32,798 nt of DNA from Acetobacteraceae bacterium. GTDB lineage: Bacteria > Bacillota > Sulfobacillia > JAIMBG01. Below the pieces are notes generated by a model. The model was not told the DNA's origin. It did no database searches and was given only the letters and a program-made list of their open reading frames with translations. A program made the position numbers and the translations under genes. Positions 7,512-15,896 of this stretch are shown here, piece after piece. Numbering within the stretch: position 1 is the stretch's first letter; each line of letters begins with the position of its first letter. The stretch spans positions 1 to 32,798 of the forward strand of contig JAIMBG010000006.1 of assembly GCA_023511555.1 (NCBI GenBank), given 5' to 3'.

Positions 7512-10106
7512 TCACTGCCCACCCGGCACACCCAGGCGGGCGACTTCGGCCGGCAGCCGGCGCGCGATCCCCTGCATTCCCGCGTACACGGTTCCAGCCA
7601 CGACAGCCGCCATCGCCAGAACGACAGAGGCAAGCCCGGCCGCTGAGACAGCACCCGCCACCGCGCCGCCGGACATGCCGTAAAGGAGGACGGCCCCAAG
7701 GATCGCAGCGCCCGCCGCCCCAGTGACGATGCCAAGGCCGGCGATGGTGAGGTAGTACCAGAGGCTGAGCCCAACCGTCTGCGCCGGGGCGGCGCCGACG
7801 GCCTTTATCACCGCCCACTCCCAGCGGCGCTCTTCAAGCATCAAGCTCACCGAGTCGGCAACGCTCATCACATTTCCCGCCGCCAGGATGGCTAGGAGGA
7901 CGGCGAAGATGGTGACGGCCGCCGACGTTGTCCGGCGGAACGGTTGAAGGATGTCCCCGACGGGGATAGGGATGCCCTCGGGGACGGCCCGCTGCAGTTC
8001 GCAGATCACCTCCGCCGTTGGCCTGCCATCGTCTGCTGCGATATTGAGCAGCACCGGGTAGCGTCCCGGAGCCACCGCCCGGACGTCGGCTTCCGTCGTG
8101 ATGAAGCTGCCGAAGCTGACCATCTGGCGCCGCACCACCCCGACCACTTCGAACTGGTGGTGTACGCCGGAGATGTCGAAGCCGACGGTCTGCCCCGGCA
8201 CGATCCCCAGCGCGTTGGCCACCAGGTCCAGCACCAGCAGCCGCCGCCGGCCCCGGTCCTCACCCGTGAGCGTCCTCCCGGACTGGATCAGCTGGGGCGG
8301 CGGCGGCGAGGTTATACCGGCGAGGCTGAACCCGTTTGCAGTCGCCAACCACGACCGAAGGACCGGGTCCTCCCGCAGCCGGCTTTGGAGCGCCGGCAGG
8401 AAATCGCCCCCCTGTACGGTGTGCAACTCCACCGGGATGGTGTGAAGCCCCCGGACGCCGGTGACGCCCCTGACCGTCATGACCTGCTCGGTGACCCTAT
8501 CACAGCCGACCGAGGAGACCGTGAGCATGATGTCCGACCCAAACTGGGTAGCCACTGCGGTCTGCACGGCCCCCTGCAGTCCTCCCACGAACCAAGCACC
8601 AGCACCGCCCAGGAGCGTCGTCAGGAGAATCAGTACCAGTATGCGGGCTGCACCGGCATCGCGGGGCAGCAGCCGGACGGCGAGGCCCCGGATGGTGGCC
8701 CCCCGCCCCGCAGTCCTGGCCATCGCCGACAACAGGCGCGAGGTGACCAGTGCAGCCAGGGAGTATGCGCCCCAGGCCAGCAGAACGGCGACCGCCGACA
8801 GCGGCCGACCCGTCGCGAGCGCCAGCAGCAGGCAGCCGCTCAGAACCAGAGCCGCTGACGCCCAGCGGATCGCCGCGACCGGGACGGCGCCCTCCTCGCT
8901 CGGCCGCAGCAGCCGTACAGGAGGGATCGACCTGGCGACGAGCGCGGGGGCAACCGCTGAGCCGAGGGCCACGGTCAGCGCAAGCCCGAAGCCGACTGCG
9001 CCCGACTGCCAGAGAGGTATCGAGCCTACCGGAAAACCAAGAACGGGCCTCAGCAGCGGCGAAAGCATGCCGACGACCCCGCACCCGGCGAGTGAGCCCA
9101 CAAGACCTCCCGTCCCGCCAAGCTGCAGTGCCATGAACCCGAACAACATCACCAGGTGCGAGGGCGAACCGCCTACGGCTTTGATGACCGCCAGGTCCAG
9201 CTTCATCCTGGCGGCTATGCAGTGGACCGTGCCGTTCACGGATAGTGCTGCCATGCCCGTGCAGGCAATCACGAGGACCAGTAGCAGCACCTCCCACACC
9301 TGCAGTCCCGCCCCGCGCGCACGCACCGCCTCGGACGGGGTCAACACCTCACAGAACGGCAGGGACCGGCGCAGCGCCTCGGCTATCTCCAGCACGTCCT
9401 GCCCAGGCGCGACCGTCAAGAACGCCTCCGTGAACATGGGTTCCTCGTACCCGAGCGTGGCGAGTGCCCGCTCATAGGTCACGAATGCAAAGCCTCGCAA
9501 GCTCATGTCCCCCTGGCGCTCGTTGAACGGCTCGGCGAGCCCGGCCACCCAGAGCTCCACCGGCACGCCTTCCTGCAGGCTCAGGATCCGCACCCGGTCG
9601 CCCACGCCGACCCCCAGCCGGCGGGCCAGGTTGACCTTGAGGACGCAGTCGCTTTCAGAGCGCAGCAGACCGCCGACTGCAACGCCCGCGGGTTCGAGGA
9701 CGTCGGGCGACGGGACCAGCGGATAATCCCCAGGAACGATCCCCCTGACGTAGGCCAGCGCCTGGCCCGCGGGCGAAGAGGCCCAGGCCTGGCCAGAGAG
9801 GCTCAGGGCGATTCTCGTGACAACGCCTCGCTCCTTCAACGCGAAGGCGGGCTCCAGGTCTTCGACAGGCTGGGGCCCAGTGAGCGTGGTCACGGAAAGA
9901 TCGCCGCCGTTCAGCGCCAGAGCGTGGTGGTTGAGCGCCACCACCGTACGGGTGTACACCGCGTGCGACAGGACAACCACCACCGCCGCCACGCCCACGC
10001 CGGCGACGGCGAGGAGGGAACGGACCCCAAGCCCCAGTACGTTTCGGGCGGCCAGGGTCCAGAGCAGACGCGCGGCCGTCTTTCCCGGGCTCGCCCGCTC
10101 ACGCAC
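7512..10106 (-). CDS. ABC transporter permease, FtsX/MacB-like (two FtsX-type halves)
   Basis: 864 aa; N-terminal TM (MRERASPGKTAARLLWTLAARNVLG...), two sets of three to four TM helices with large extracytoplasmic regions, 'RRWEWAVIKAVGAAPAQ' and 'MKLDLAVIKAVGGSPSHL' repeats typical of FtsX permeases. Confidence 0.87.
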   Translation of the reverse strand: MRERASPGKTAARLLWTLAARNVLGLGVRSLLAVAGVGVAAVVVVLSHAVYTRTVVALNHHALALNGGDLSVTTLTGPQPVEDLEPAFALKERGVVTRIALSLSGQAWASSPAGQALAYVRGIVPGDYPLVPSPDVLEPAGVAVGGLLRSESDCVLKVNLARRLGVGVGDRVRILSLQEGVPVELWVAGLAEPFNERQGDMSLRGFAFVTYERALATLGYEEPMFTEAFLTVAPGQDVLEIAEALRRSLPFCEVLTPSEAVRARGAGLQVWEVLLLVLVIACTGMAALSVNGTVHCIAARMKLDLAVIKAVGGSPSHLVMLFGFMALQLGGTGGLVGSLAGCGVVGMLSPLLRPVLGFPVGSIPLWQSGAVGFGLALTVALGSAVAPALVARSIPPVRLLRPSEEGAVPVAAIRWASAALVLSGCLLLALATGRPLSAVAVLLAWGAYSLAALVTSRLLSAMARTAGRGATIRGLAVRLLPRDAGAARILVLILLTTLLGGAGAWFVGGLQGAVQTAVATQFGSDIMLTVSSVGCDRVTEQVMTVRGVTGVRGLHTIPVELHTVQGGDFLPALQSRLREDPVLRSWLATANGFSLAGITSPPPPQLIQSGRTLTGEDRGRRRLLVLDLVANALGIVPGQTVGFDISGVHHQFEVVGVVRRQMVSFGSFITTEADVRAVAPGRYPVLLNIAADDGRPTAEVICELQRAVPEGIPIPVGDILQPFRRTTSAAVTIFAVLLAILAAGNVMSVADSVSLMLEERRWEWAVIKAVGAAPAQTVGLSLWYYLTIAGLGIVTGAAGAAILGAVLLYGMSGGAVAGAVSAAGLASVVLAMAAVVAGTVYAGMQGIARRLPAEVARLGVPGGQ

Positions 10107-10773
10107 TGGCGGTCACCACTCCGTCCCGGATGTGCATAACTCGGTCGGCCCTGGAGGCCACCGCCGGGTTATGGGTAACGACGACGAAGGCGGTGCCCGA
10201 CCGGCGCCGCAGGTCGAGGATCGTGTCGAGCACCTCCTCTGCCGTAAGGCTATCCAGATTACCCGTGGGTTCGTCCATCAGAACCACAGCAGGGTCATTG
10301 ACGAGGGCGCGGGCTATCGCCACCCGCTGCTGCTCTCCACCTGAAAGCTCCGCAGGGAAATGGCTCAGCCGGTGGCCAAGGCCGAGAAGCTCCAGCCACT
10401 CTCGGGCAGACCTTACCCCCTCGGGGCAATGGCCGAAGCACCGAGGCAGCTCCACGTTCTCCAGAGCAGTAAGCCCAGGGATGAGGTTGAAGGACTGGAA
10501 TACGAAGCCGATCCGGGAATTGCGCAGCCTGGCGAGGCGTTTCTCGGCGAGTGCGGTAATGGCCGTGCCCTCCAACCACACCGAGCCGGACGTGGGGCGA
10601 TCCAGGCCGCCCAGAATCGAGACGAATGTCGTCTTGCCGGAGCCGGACGGGCCGAGAAGAGCCACAATCTCTCCCTTCTGCACGGATATGCTGGCGTCTT
10701 TGAGAACGGTGATGCACCGGTCACGGAACCGGAACTCCTTAACTATGCCTCTTGCCTCCAGAAGGGCGATCAC
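10099..10773 (-). CDS. ABC transporter ATP-binding protein (LolD/MacB type)
   Basis: Walker A GPSGSGKTT, signature LSGGEQQRVAIARAL, Walker B VVLMDEPTGNLDS, H-loop VVTHNP. GTG start at 10773 overlaps the upstream stop (GTGA). Confidence 0.94.
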   Translation of the reverse strand: MIALLEARGIVKEFRFRDRCITVLKDASISVQKGEIVALLGPSGSGKTTFVSILGGLDRPTSGSVWLEGTAITALAEKRLARLRNSRIGFVFQSFNLIPGLTALENVELPRCFGHCPEGVRSAREWLELLGLGHRLSHFPAELSGGEQQRVAIARALVNDPAVVLMDEPTGNLDSLTAEEVLDTILDLRRRSGTAFVVVTHNPAVASRADRVMHIRDGVVTASA

Positions 10774-11326
10774 TGTTCCCCCCCCAACTCGGACCTGAGC
10801 TTCAACGCCGGCAGATAGCGGTCCAGCAGCTGGCCTATCAATTCCTGGGTCATCCACTCGATGGTCGATTTCGCGACCGACGCCACCAGCCGGGAGGAAG
10901 CAGGAGAGCCTACGTTGACCGCCACCACCCCCTCATCTGTCAACAACCGCCTGACATCCGCGAAGAACTCGACCGTCGCCACGTGGAACGGGATCTGGAT
11001 CGTATCGACCGTGGTCCTCACGCATGTAGCACCTGGCATCGTCCACGAACACCTTCACTGGCGTCGGCAGATCGTACGCCTCCCGCGCGAGACGCGCCAG
11101 CAGCGGGTCGATCTCGACAGCGCTAACGACCGCATTGGGGCGGCAGGCGCCGATGTGGCGGGCGACGGTACCGGTGCCCAACCCCAAGAGCAGGCCACGA
11201 AAGACCCAAAACTATCGCGGCGGTGAACACCGTCAACTGAACCACCCTCGGATGAAGTAAGAGACGGAGCGGGCGGCAGAGCAGTGCCAAAGCCCGTGGG
11301 CTAAACACGGGTACGTACGCCCACAT
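10770..11326 (-). pseudogene. Spermidine-synthase-like SAM-dependent methyltransferase, frameshifted
   Basis: RGLLLGLGTGTVARHIGACRPNAVVSAVEIDPLLARLAREAYDLPTPVKVFVDDARCYMREDHGRYD in one frame, then IQIPFHVATVEFFADVRRLLTDEGVVAVNVGSPASSRLVASVAKSTIEWMTQ... in another. The N-terminal hydrophobic part is in a third frame. The usual '(V)VDAY' segment between the blocks appears missing. Confidence 0.65.
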
Positions 11327-11414
11327 TGCGAAACTCAGTCTCCGCAGCCCTCCTCTATGGCATGTTGGGGTATCAATTCGACATAGGGTAAGCCCTTCCT
11401 CTGGCTCGGAAAGA

Positions 11415-11420
11415 ATTATA
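11415..11420 (-). promoter_or_regulatory. Possible -10 element (TATAAT) in an AT-rich intergenic patch upstream of the ABC operon
   Basis: ATTATA on plus = TATAAT on minus, inside AT-rich 'aagaattataaattaaccatattcatt' in an otherwise GC-rich window. No convincing -35. Confidence 0.25.
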
Positions 11421-11760
11421 AATTAACCATATTCATTACTACCAGGCACTGCCAGCCGGGATAACCCCAAGCCCGGCGGAGAAGTCGATCCGCGTCACAG
11501 ACTGGATAACGCGCAGCCCGGTACCGGCATAGCCACGGCCATGCTGGCGTTGGGGTGGTCTTCAGCCAGCTATGATGACACCCCCTTCCCTCCCGTGCAG
11601 CCGTCAACCCCGTCCGCCTCCGCCTGCCCCCTGGCTCGGCCACGGCGCCGGCCCCCGGTGGCCCCGGCCTCGGGAAGGGTTTCACGCCGTCCTTGAGAAT
11701 ACAACCACCGAGGCAGGCCTGCTCCCTCAGGCCCGCACCGGACCGGCTGTCCGACACGGC

Positions 11761-12501
11761 ATGGGGTCCGGAAGCGCGGGGGTGGAACGTGTGGATCGTA
11801 GGGCGTCGACGGCCACGGGGACGGGCGGGGCGGGCGCGCAGACCCCATCGCAGGGCCTGCGTCCCCCGCCCCCGGATGTGCAGACGCGACCGGCTCGGCA
11901 GGCGGACCTGTTATCGGTGGCTGATGTCTTCGTGCGCGCGTTCCCGGGATCCCTCCGCCACTACTTCGGGGCCACCATCCCCCGCCCCTCCGCCTTCGCA
12001 GACCTGTTCGCCTTTCTGCACCGGGCCGAGCCCCTGGGGTTCCGCGTGGCGGAGGCCGGGGGGCGGGTGGTGGGGTACGCGGTGGCCCTGTCCTCGGTGA
12101 GCCGGCTGGTCCGGGCGGCGGTCTCCAGCCCCTACCTGCTCAAGTTCATAGCCGGCCTACTCTTGGGGACATACGGTGTGCGGCCGGCCTCGGTGGCCAG
12201 ACTGGCCTGGGACAAGGTCCGTATGGGGCTGTCCCCCTCCATGGTGGCAGTGACGGGCGGTGAGATTCTCTCTGTAGCTGTGGCGCCGGAGGTTCGCGGA
12301 CAGGGGGTGGGCAGGAGGCTGGCGTGCGACTCTCTGGACTGGCTGCGCAAGGCAGGCGTCCGCCGGGTGCGGCTGGAGGTGCGCCCCGACAATGTGGCTG
12401 CCCTGAGCCTTTATAAGTCCCTGGGATTCAAGGTCATAGGCCGGGCCGCCGATTCTGAAGGGCCGACCCTGGTGATGGCGAAGGACCTCCGCCAGGCCTG
12501 A
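11761..12501 (+). CDS. GNAT family N-acetyltransferase
   Basis: ILSVAVAPEVRGQGVGRRLACDSLDWLRKAGVRRVRLEVRPDNVAALSLYKSLGFKVIGR contains the GNAT acetyl-CoA motif (RGQGVGRR) and motif B. Start uncertain (ATG 11761 or GTG 11791). Confidence 0.82.
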   Translation: MGSGSAGVERVDRRASTATGTGGAGAQTPSQGLRPPPPDVQTRPARQADLLSVADVFVRAFPGSLRHYFGATIPRPSAFADLFAFLHRAEPLGFRVAEAGGRVVGYAVALSSVSRLVRAAVSSPYLLKFIAGLLLGTYGVRPASVARLAWDKVRMGLSPSMVAVTGGEILSVAVAPEVRGQGVGRRLACDSLDWLRKAGVRRVRLEVRPDNVAALSLYKSLGFKVIGRAADSEGPTLVMAKDLRQA

Positions 12502-12536
12502 CGGCGATGTGCCAGGGCGCATCGGCCCCCCGTCTC

Positions 12537-12583
12537 AGGGCCGGTCGCGGGGATAAAGCGGCCGCACCGCGCGAACGGGCCCT
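12537..12583. terminator. Possible bidirectional terminator between convergent genes
   Basis: Inverted repeat AGGGCC...CGCGG / CCGCG...GGGCCCT between the GNAT stop (+) and the menA-like stop (-). T-tract absent. Confidence 0.35.
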
Positions 12584-12597
12584 GCGTCCCCCTCCCT

Positions 12598-13584
12598 CTA
12601 CCCTCCCAGCCCCAGCCACCACACCACGGGCCCCAGCCACCTCCCGGCCACGAGCCCCACGGCCAGCAGCACCCCCGTGGCGAGGTGCGTGTTGACCGTC
12701 AGCGCGCAGGAGGGGACTATGAGACTGGGGTCGGCGTGGTGCCGCCGGGCCACCGCCACCGCCCGGGCTGCAAGCGGAAGGCTCAGGAGCCCAAGCAGCG
12801 CCGGGACGGGGAGGGTCCGGCTGAGGACCGTCCCCAGGATGGCAAGGTACGGCACGGCCACCAGGACGCAGTAGCCCCAAAAGGCCCGCGCCGTCCCCAG
12901 CCTCACCACCCAGTTGTCCTTGCCCGTCCCCCGGTCGGGCTCCACGTCGGGGAACTGGTTGATGTAGAGCACGGCGGTGATGAGGAACCCCACGGGAAGG
13001 GAAGCCAGCACCGGCGTCCAGGAGAACCGCCCCGCCTGCACGTAGTAGCTCCCCAGGACCAGGAGCGGGCCGAAGGCCAGGCCCACGGCCAGCTCCCCCA
13101 CCCCGCGGTAGGACAGCCTCAGCGGCGGGGCGGTGTAGCACACGCCCAGCGCGGCGCCGGCCAGCATCAGCGCCAGCACCGGCCAGCCCCTGAGCCAGGT
13201 CAGGGCCAGCCCCGCCAGCGCCCCCACCAGGTACGCCGCGCCTGCAGCCAGGGCCACCGTCCGGGGCGAAAGCCGGCCCTCCTGGATCAGGCCCGCGCCG
13301 CCGTTGAACGGGCTGCGGTAACGGTTTATCCAGTCGGTGCCCCCGACGTGGTCGTGAAAGTCGTTGGCCAGGTTGGCGCCGGCGTGCGCCGCCACCGCCC
13401 CGACCAGCGTGAGCGCCAGGCAGCCCCAGGAAAGGCTCCAGCCCTGGTACCAGGCTACCGCCGCCCCCAGGAGCACCGGCACCACGCTGGCCGTAAAGAA
13501 CGGGGCCCGCACCGCCCTGGTCCAGAGCGAAAACCCCTTCATCACTTGCTCGTCCCCCTCCCCCAACGCCTCAGCGTCCGCCAT
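12598..13584 (-). CDS. menA: UbiA/MenA-family prenyltransferase (1,4-dihydroxy-2-naphthoate polyprenyltransferase-like)
   Basis: Polytopic membrane protein with NLANDFHDHVGGTDWIN and YINQFPDVEPDRGTGKDN Asp-rich motifs. An alternative start at 13542 (MKGFSLWTRAVRAPFF) has a better SD. Confidence 0.85.
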   Translation of the reverse strand: MADAEALGEGDEQVMKGFSLWTRAVRAPFFTASVVPVLLGAAVAWYQGWSLSWGCLALTLVGAVAAHAGANLANDFHDHVGGTDWINRYRSPFNGGAGLIQEGRLSPRTVALAAGAAYLVGALAGLALTWLRGWPVLALMLAGAALGVCYTAPPLRLSYRGVGELAVGLAFGPLLVLGSYYVQAGRFSWTPVLASLPVGFLITAVLYINQFPDVEPDRGTGKDNWVVRLGTARAFWGYCVLVAVPYLAILGTVLSRTLPVPALLGLLSLPLAARAVAVARRHHADPSLIVPSCALTVNTHLATGVLLAVGLVAGRWLGPVVWWLGLGG

Positions 13585-13715
13585 CCCCGGGCCCAGGGCG
13601 GATCCCGCCCCGCCCCCCGGGCCCTCAGCCGCCCGCCCTCAACGCCTGCCACCCAGCCTCGCCCCCGGTATCAGCCCCGGGCGCAGCCCGCACTCCGCAG
13701 CCTCGCCATTTACCG

Positions 13716-13740
13716 CCCTCCCCAGCCCCAGCCCTCACCC
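13716..13740 (-). other. Putative G-quadruplex motif on the transcript strand at the sucD 3' end
   Basis: Minus strand reads GGGTGAGGGCTGGGGCTGGGGAGGG (four G-runs of at least 3, loops 1-3 nt). Confidence 0.3.
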
Positions 13741-14616
13741 GCCCCCTCCCGCCAAAGCCCGCTTCACCAGCTCCGGGACCTGGTCGGGGGTGTCGGCCAC
13801 GGGCACGCCCGCGGACCGCAGCGCCTCCACCTTGGTGGCGAACGTCCCCTTCCCCCGCTCGATGATGGCGCCGGCGTGGCCCATGCGCTTGCCCGGAGGC
13901 GCCTCATGCCCCGCCAGATAGGCCACCGCCGGCTTCCTGCCCCGGGTGCGGATGTACTCCGCCGCCTCCTCCTCGGCGGTGCCGCCGATCTCACCCACCA
14001 GCACCACCGCCCGGGTCTCGGGGTCGCCCTCCATCATCTCCAGGACGTCGACGAACGAGAGCCCCACCACCCTGTCGCCCCCCAGCCCCACCACGGTGGA
14101 CTGTCCCAGCCCGGCGAGGGTGAGGTGGTTGGCTATCTCGTAGCTTAGGGTCCCGCTCCTGGCCACGATCCCCACCGGCCCCGGCGAGTAGATCGCCCCG
14201 GGCATGATGCCCGCCTTGCACTTCCCCGGCGATATCACCCCGAAGGTGTTGGGCCCTACCACCACCGTGCCCCGGGACCGGGCCCGGAAGAGAAGCTTCA
14301 TGGCGTCGTGGACGGGTATGTGCTCGGTGATGGCCACCAGCACCTTGATCCCTGCGTCGATGGCCTCCAGCGCCGCGTCCAGGGCGAACCGGGCAGGGAC
14401 GAACAGCACCGAGGCGTTGGCCCCGTGGCGCTCCACCGCCTCCCGCACCGTGTTGTAGACCGGGACCCCCTCCACCTCCTGGCCGCCCTTGCCCGGGGAG
14501 GTCCCGGCCACCACCCGACTGCCGTACTCCAGCATCCGGGCGCAGTGGAACCGCCCCTGGTTCCCGGTGATGCCCTGTATCACCAGCCGCGTTGCCTCGC
14601 CTACGATGATAGCCAC
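13735..14616 (-). CDS. sucD: Succinyl-CoA synthetase alpha subunit
   Basis: VIQGITGNQGRFHCARMLEYGSRVVAGTSPGKGG, GPNTFGVISPGKCKAGIMPG, VVLVGEIGGTAEEEAAEYI, GHAGAIIERGKG. Confidence 0.95.
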   Translation of the reverse strand: MAIIVGEATRLVIQGITGNQGRFHCARMLEYGSRVVAGTSPGKGGQEVEGVPVYNTVREAVERHGANASVLFVPARFALDAALEAIDAGIKVLVAITEHIPVHDAMKLLFRARSRGTVVVGPNTFGVISPGKCKAGIMPGAIYSPGPVGIVARSGTLSYEIANHLTLAGLGQSTVVGLGGDRVVGLSFVDVLEMMEGDPETRAVVLVGEIGGTAEEEAAEYIRTRGRKPAVAYLAGHEAPPGKRMGHAGAIIERGKGTFATKVEALRSAGVPVADTPDQVPELVKRALAGGGG

Positions 14617-14619
14617 GGC

Positions 14620-15750
14620 CTACCCTCCCCTCGCCGCGGCCACCGCCGCCCGGGCGGCCTCCTCCATGGTCTGGTAGGCCATGAGTCCGGCCTGCCGGAG
14701 GATCTCCACCCCCTGCTCCTGGTTGGTACCCGCCAGCCTCACCACCAGGGGAACGGGTATCCCCTTCTGCTCCTTCACCTGGACCACGGCCCGCGCCACG
14801 TCGTCGCAGCGGGCGATGCCGCCGAAGATGTTGATGAGTATGGCCCGGGGCCGGGTCCCAAGCAGCACCTCTATCGCCGCGGCCGTGGCCTCGACGCCCG
14901 CCCCGCCGCCCGCGTCGAGGAAGTTGGCCGCCCGGCCCCCGAACCGGGCCAGCACGTCGATGGTGGCCATGGTGATGCCGGCGCCGTTGGCCATGACGGC
15001 GATGTCGCCGTCGAGCTCCACAAACGACAGCCCCAGGGCCTTGACCCGCTGCTCCAGGGGGGTGCCCTCCTCGAACCGGGGCAGCTCGGGGTGCCTCCAC
15101 AGCGCGTCGTCGTCCACCGTCATGCGGGCGTCGACCGCCCAGACCTCACCCTCCGGGGTCACCGCCAGCGGGTTTATCTCCAAGAGCTCGGCGTCGTTCT
15201 CCACGAAAGCGCGGTAGAGCGCCTCGGCCACGCCAGCGACCTTCGCCACCACCCCTGCCGAAAGCCCCCGCCCCTCTGCCGCCTCCGCCATGAGCTTCGG
15301 CCAGAATCCGGGCCTTTGCGCCTCCTCCAGGTTGAGCGGGCGCCTGAAGATCTCCCGGTCGGGCACCTCCTCGATGTCCACGCCGCCCCGGGTGGAGAAG
15401 ATGAGCAGCGGCAGCCGGGCGGAGCCGTCGACCGCCAGCCCCAGGTACAGGTGGTCCCTGATGTCGAGCCTGCGCTCTACCAGGAGGTCCCTCACCTCCA
15501 GGCCCCGTATCCTCTGCCCCAGCAGGTCCAGGCTCAGGCCGTGGGCCTCGTCGGGCGAGGCGGCGAACCTGATGCCGCCCGCCTTGCCCCGGCCCCCGGA
15601 CAGTATCTGGGACTTCACGACCACCGCCCCGCCGAGATCCTCGGCCGCGACCCGGGCCTCATCTGGGGTCTGGACCCGGTGTGCGTCGGGCACCGGGATG
15701 CCATACCGCCTCTTGAGGATGTCCTTTGCCGCCCACTCATAGAGCTTCAC
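14620..15750 (-). CDS. sucC: Succinyl-CoA synthetase beta subunit
   Basis: MKLYEWAAKDILKRRYGIPVP, KSQILSGGRGKAGGIRFA, ELLEINPLAVTPEG, FLDAGGGAGVEATAAAIEVLL, ILINIFGGIARCDDVA. GTG start at 15750. Confidence 0.95.
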   Translation of the reverse strand: MKLYEWAAKDILKRRYGIPVPDAHRVQTPDEARVAAEDLGGAVVVKSQILSGGRGKAGGIRFAASPDEAHGLSLDLLGQRIRGLEVRDLLVERRLDIRDHLYLGLAVDGSARLPLLIFSTRGGVDIEEVPDREIFRRPLNLEEAQRPGFWPKLMAEAAEGRGLSAGVVAKVAGVAEALYRAFVENDAELLEINPLAVTPEGEVWAVDARMTVDDDALWRHPELPRFEEGTPLEQRVKALGLSFVELDGDIAVMANGAGITMATIDVLARFGGRAANFLDAGGGAGVEATAAAIEVLLGTRPRAILINIFGGIARCDDVARAVVQVKEQKGIPVPLVVRLAGTNQEQGVEILRQAGLMAYQTMEEAARAAVAAARGG

Positions 15751-15896
15751 CCCGGCAGCACCCCCAGTCGGTCTTGAGCCACCCGTCCCAGCAACGGGGG
15801 TAGAACGGGGCAGGCTTCACCTGCTGCGTCGGTGCCGGCTCCGTCTCCGTGAAGGCGCTGAGCAACGCCCCCCACGCTCTGCCCCCCTCCCGCCGG

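Noticed and set aside
10770-11326. Programmed frameshifting in the spermidine-synthase-like gene
   Set aside because: Two frame breaks plus an apparent missing segment fit decay or sequencing error better than recoding; no clear slippery site or downstream structure identified.
11416-11757. 113-aa minus-strand ORF upstream of the ABC operon
   Set aside because: No recognisable motif, overlaps the AT-rich promoter-like region and the GNAT 5' region.
12685-15777. Plus-strand ORFs of 487 and 489 aa opposite menA/sucD/sucC
   Set aside because: Low-complexity H/G/P/R-rich translations with no motifs; the minus strand clearly codes for SucCD and a UbiA-type enzyme.
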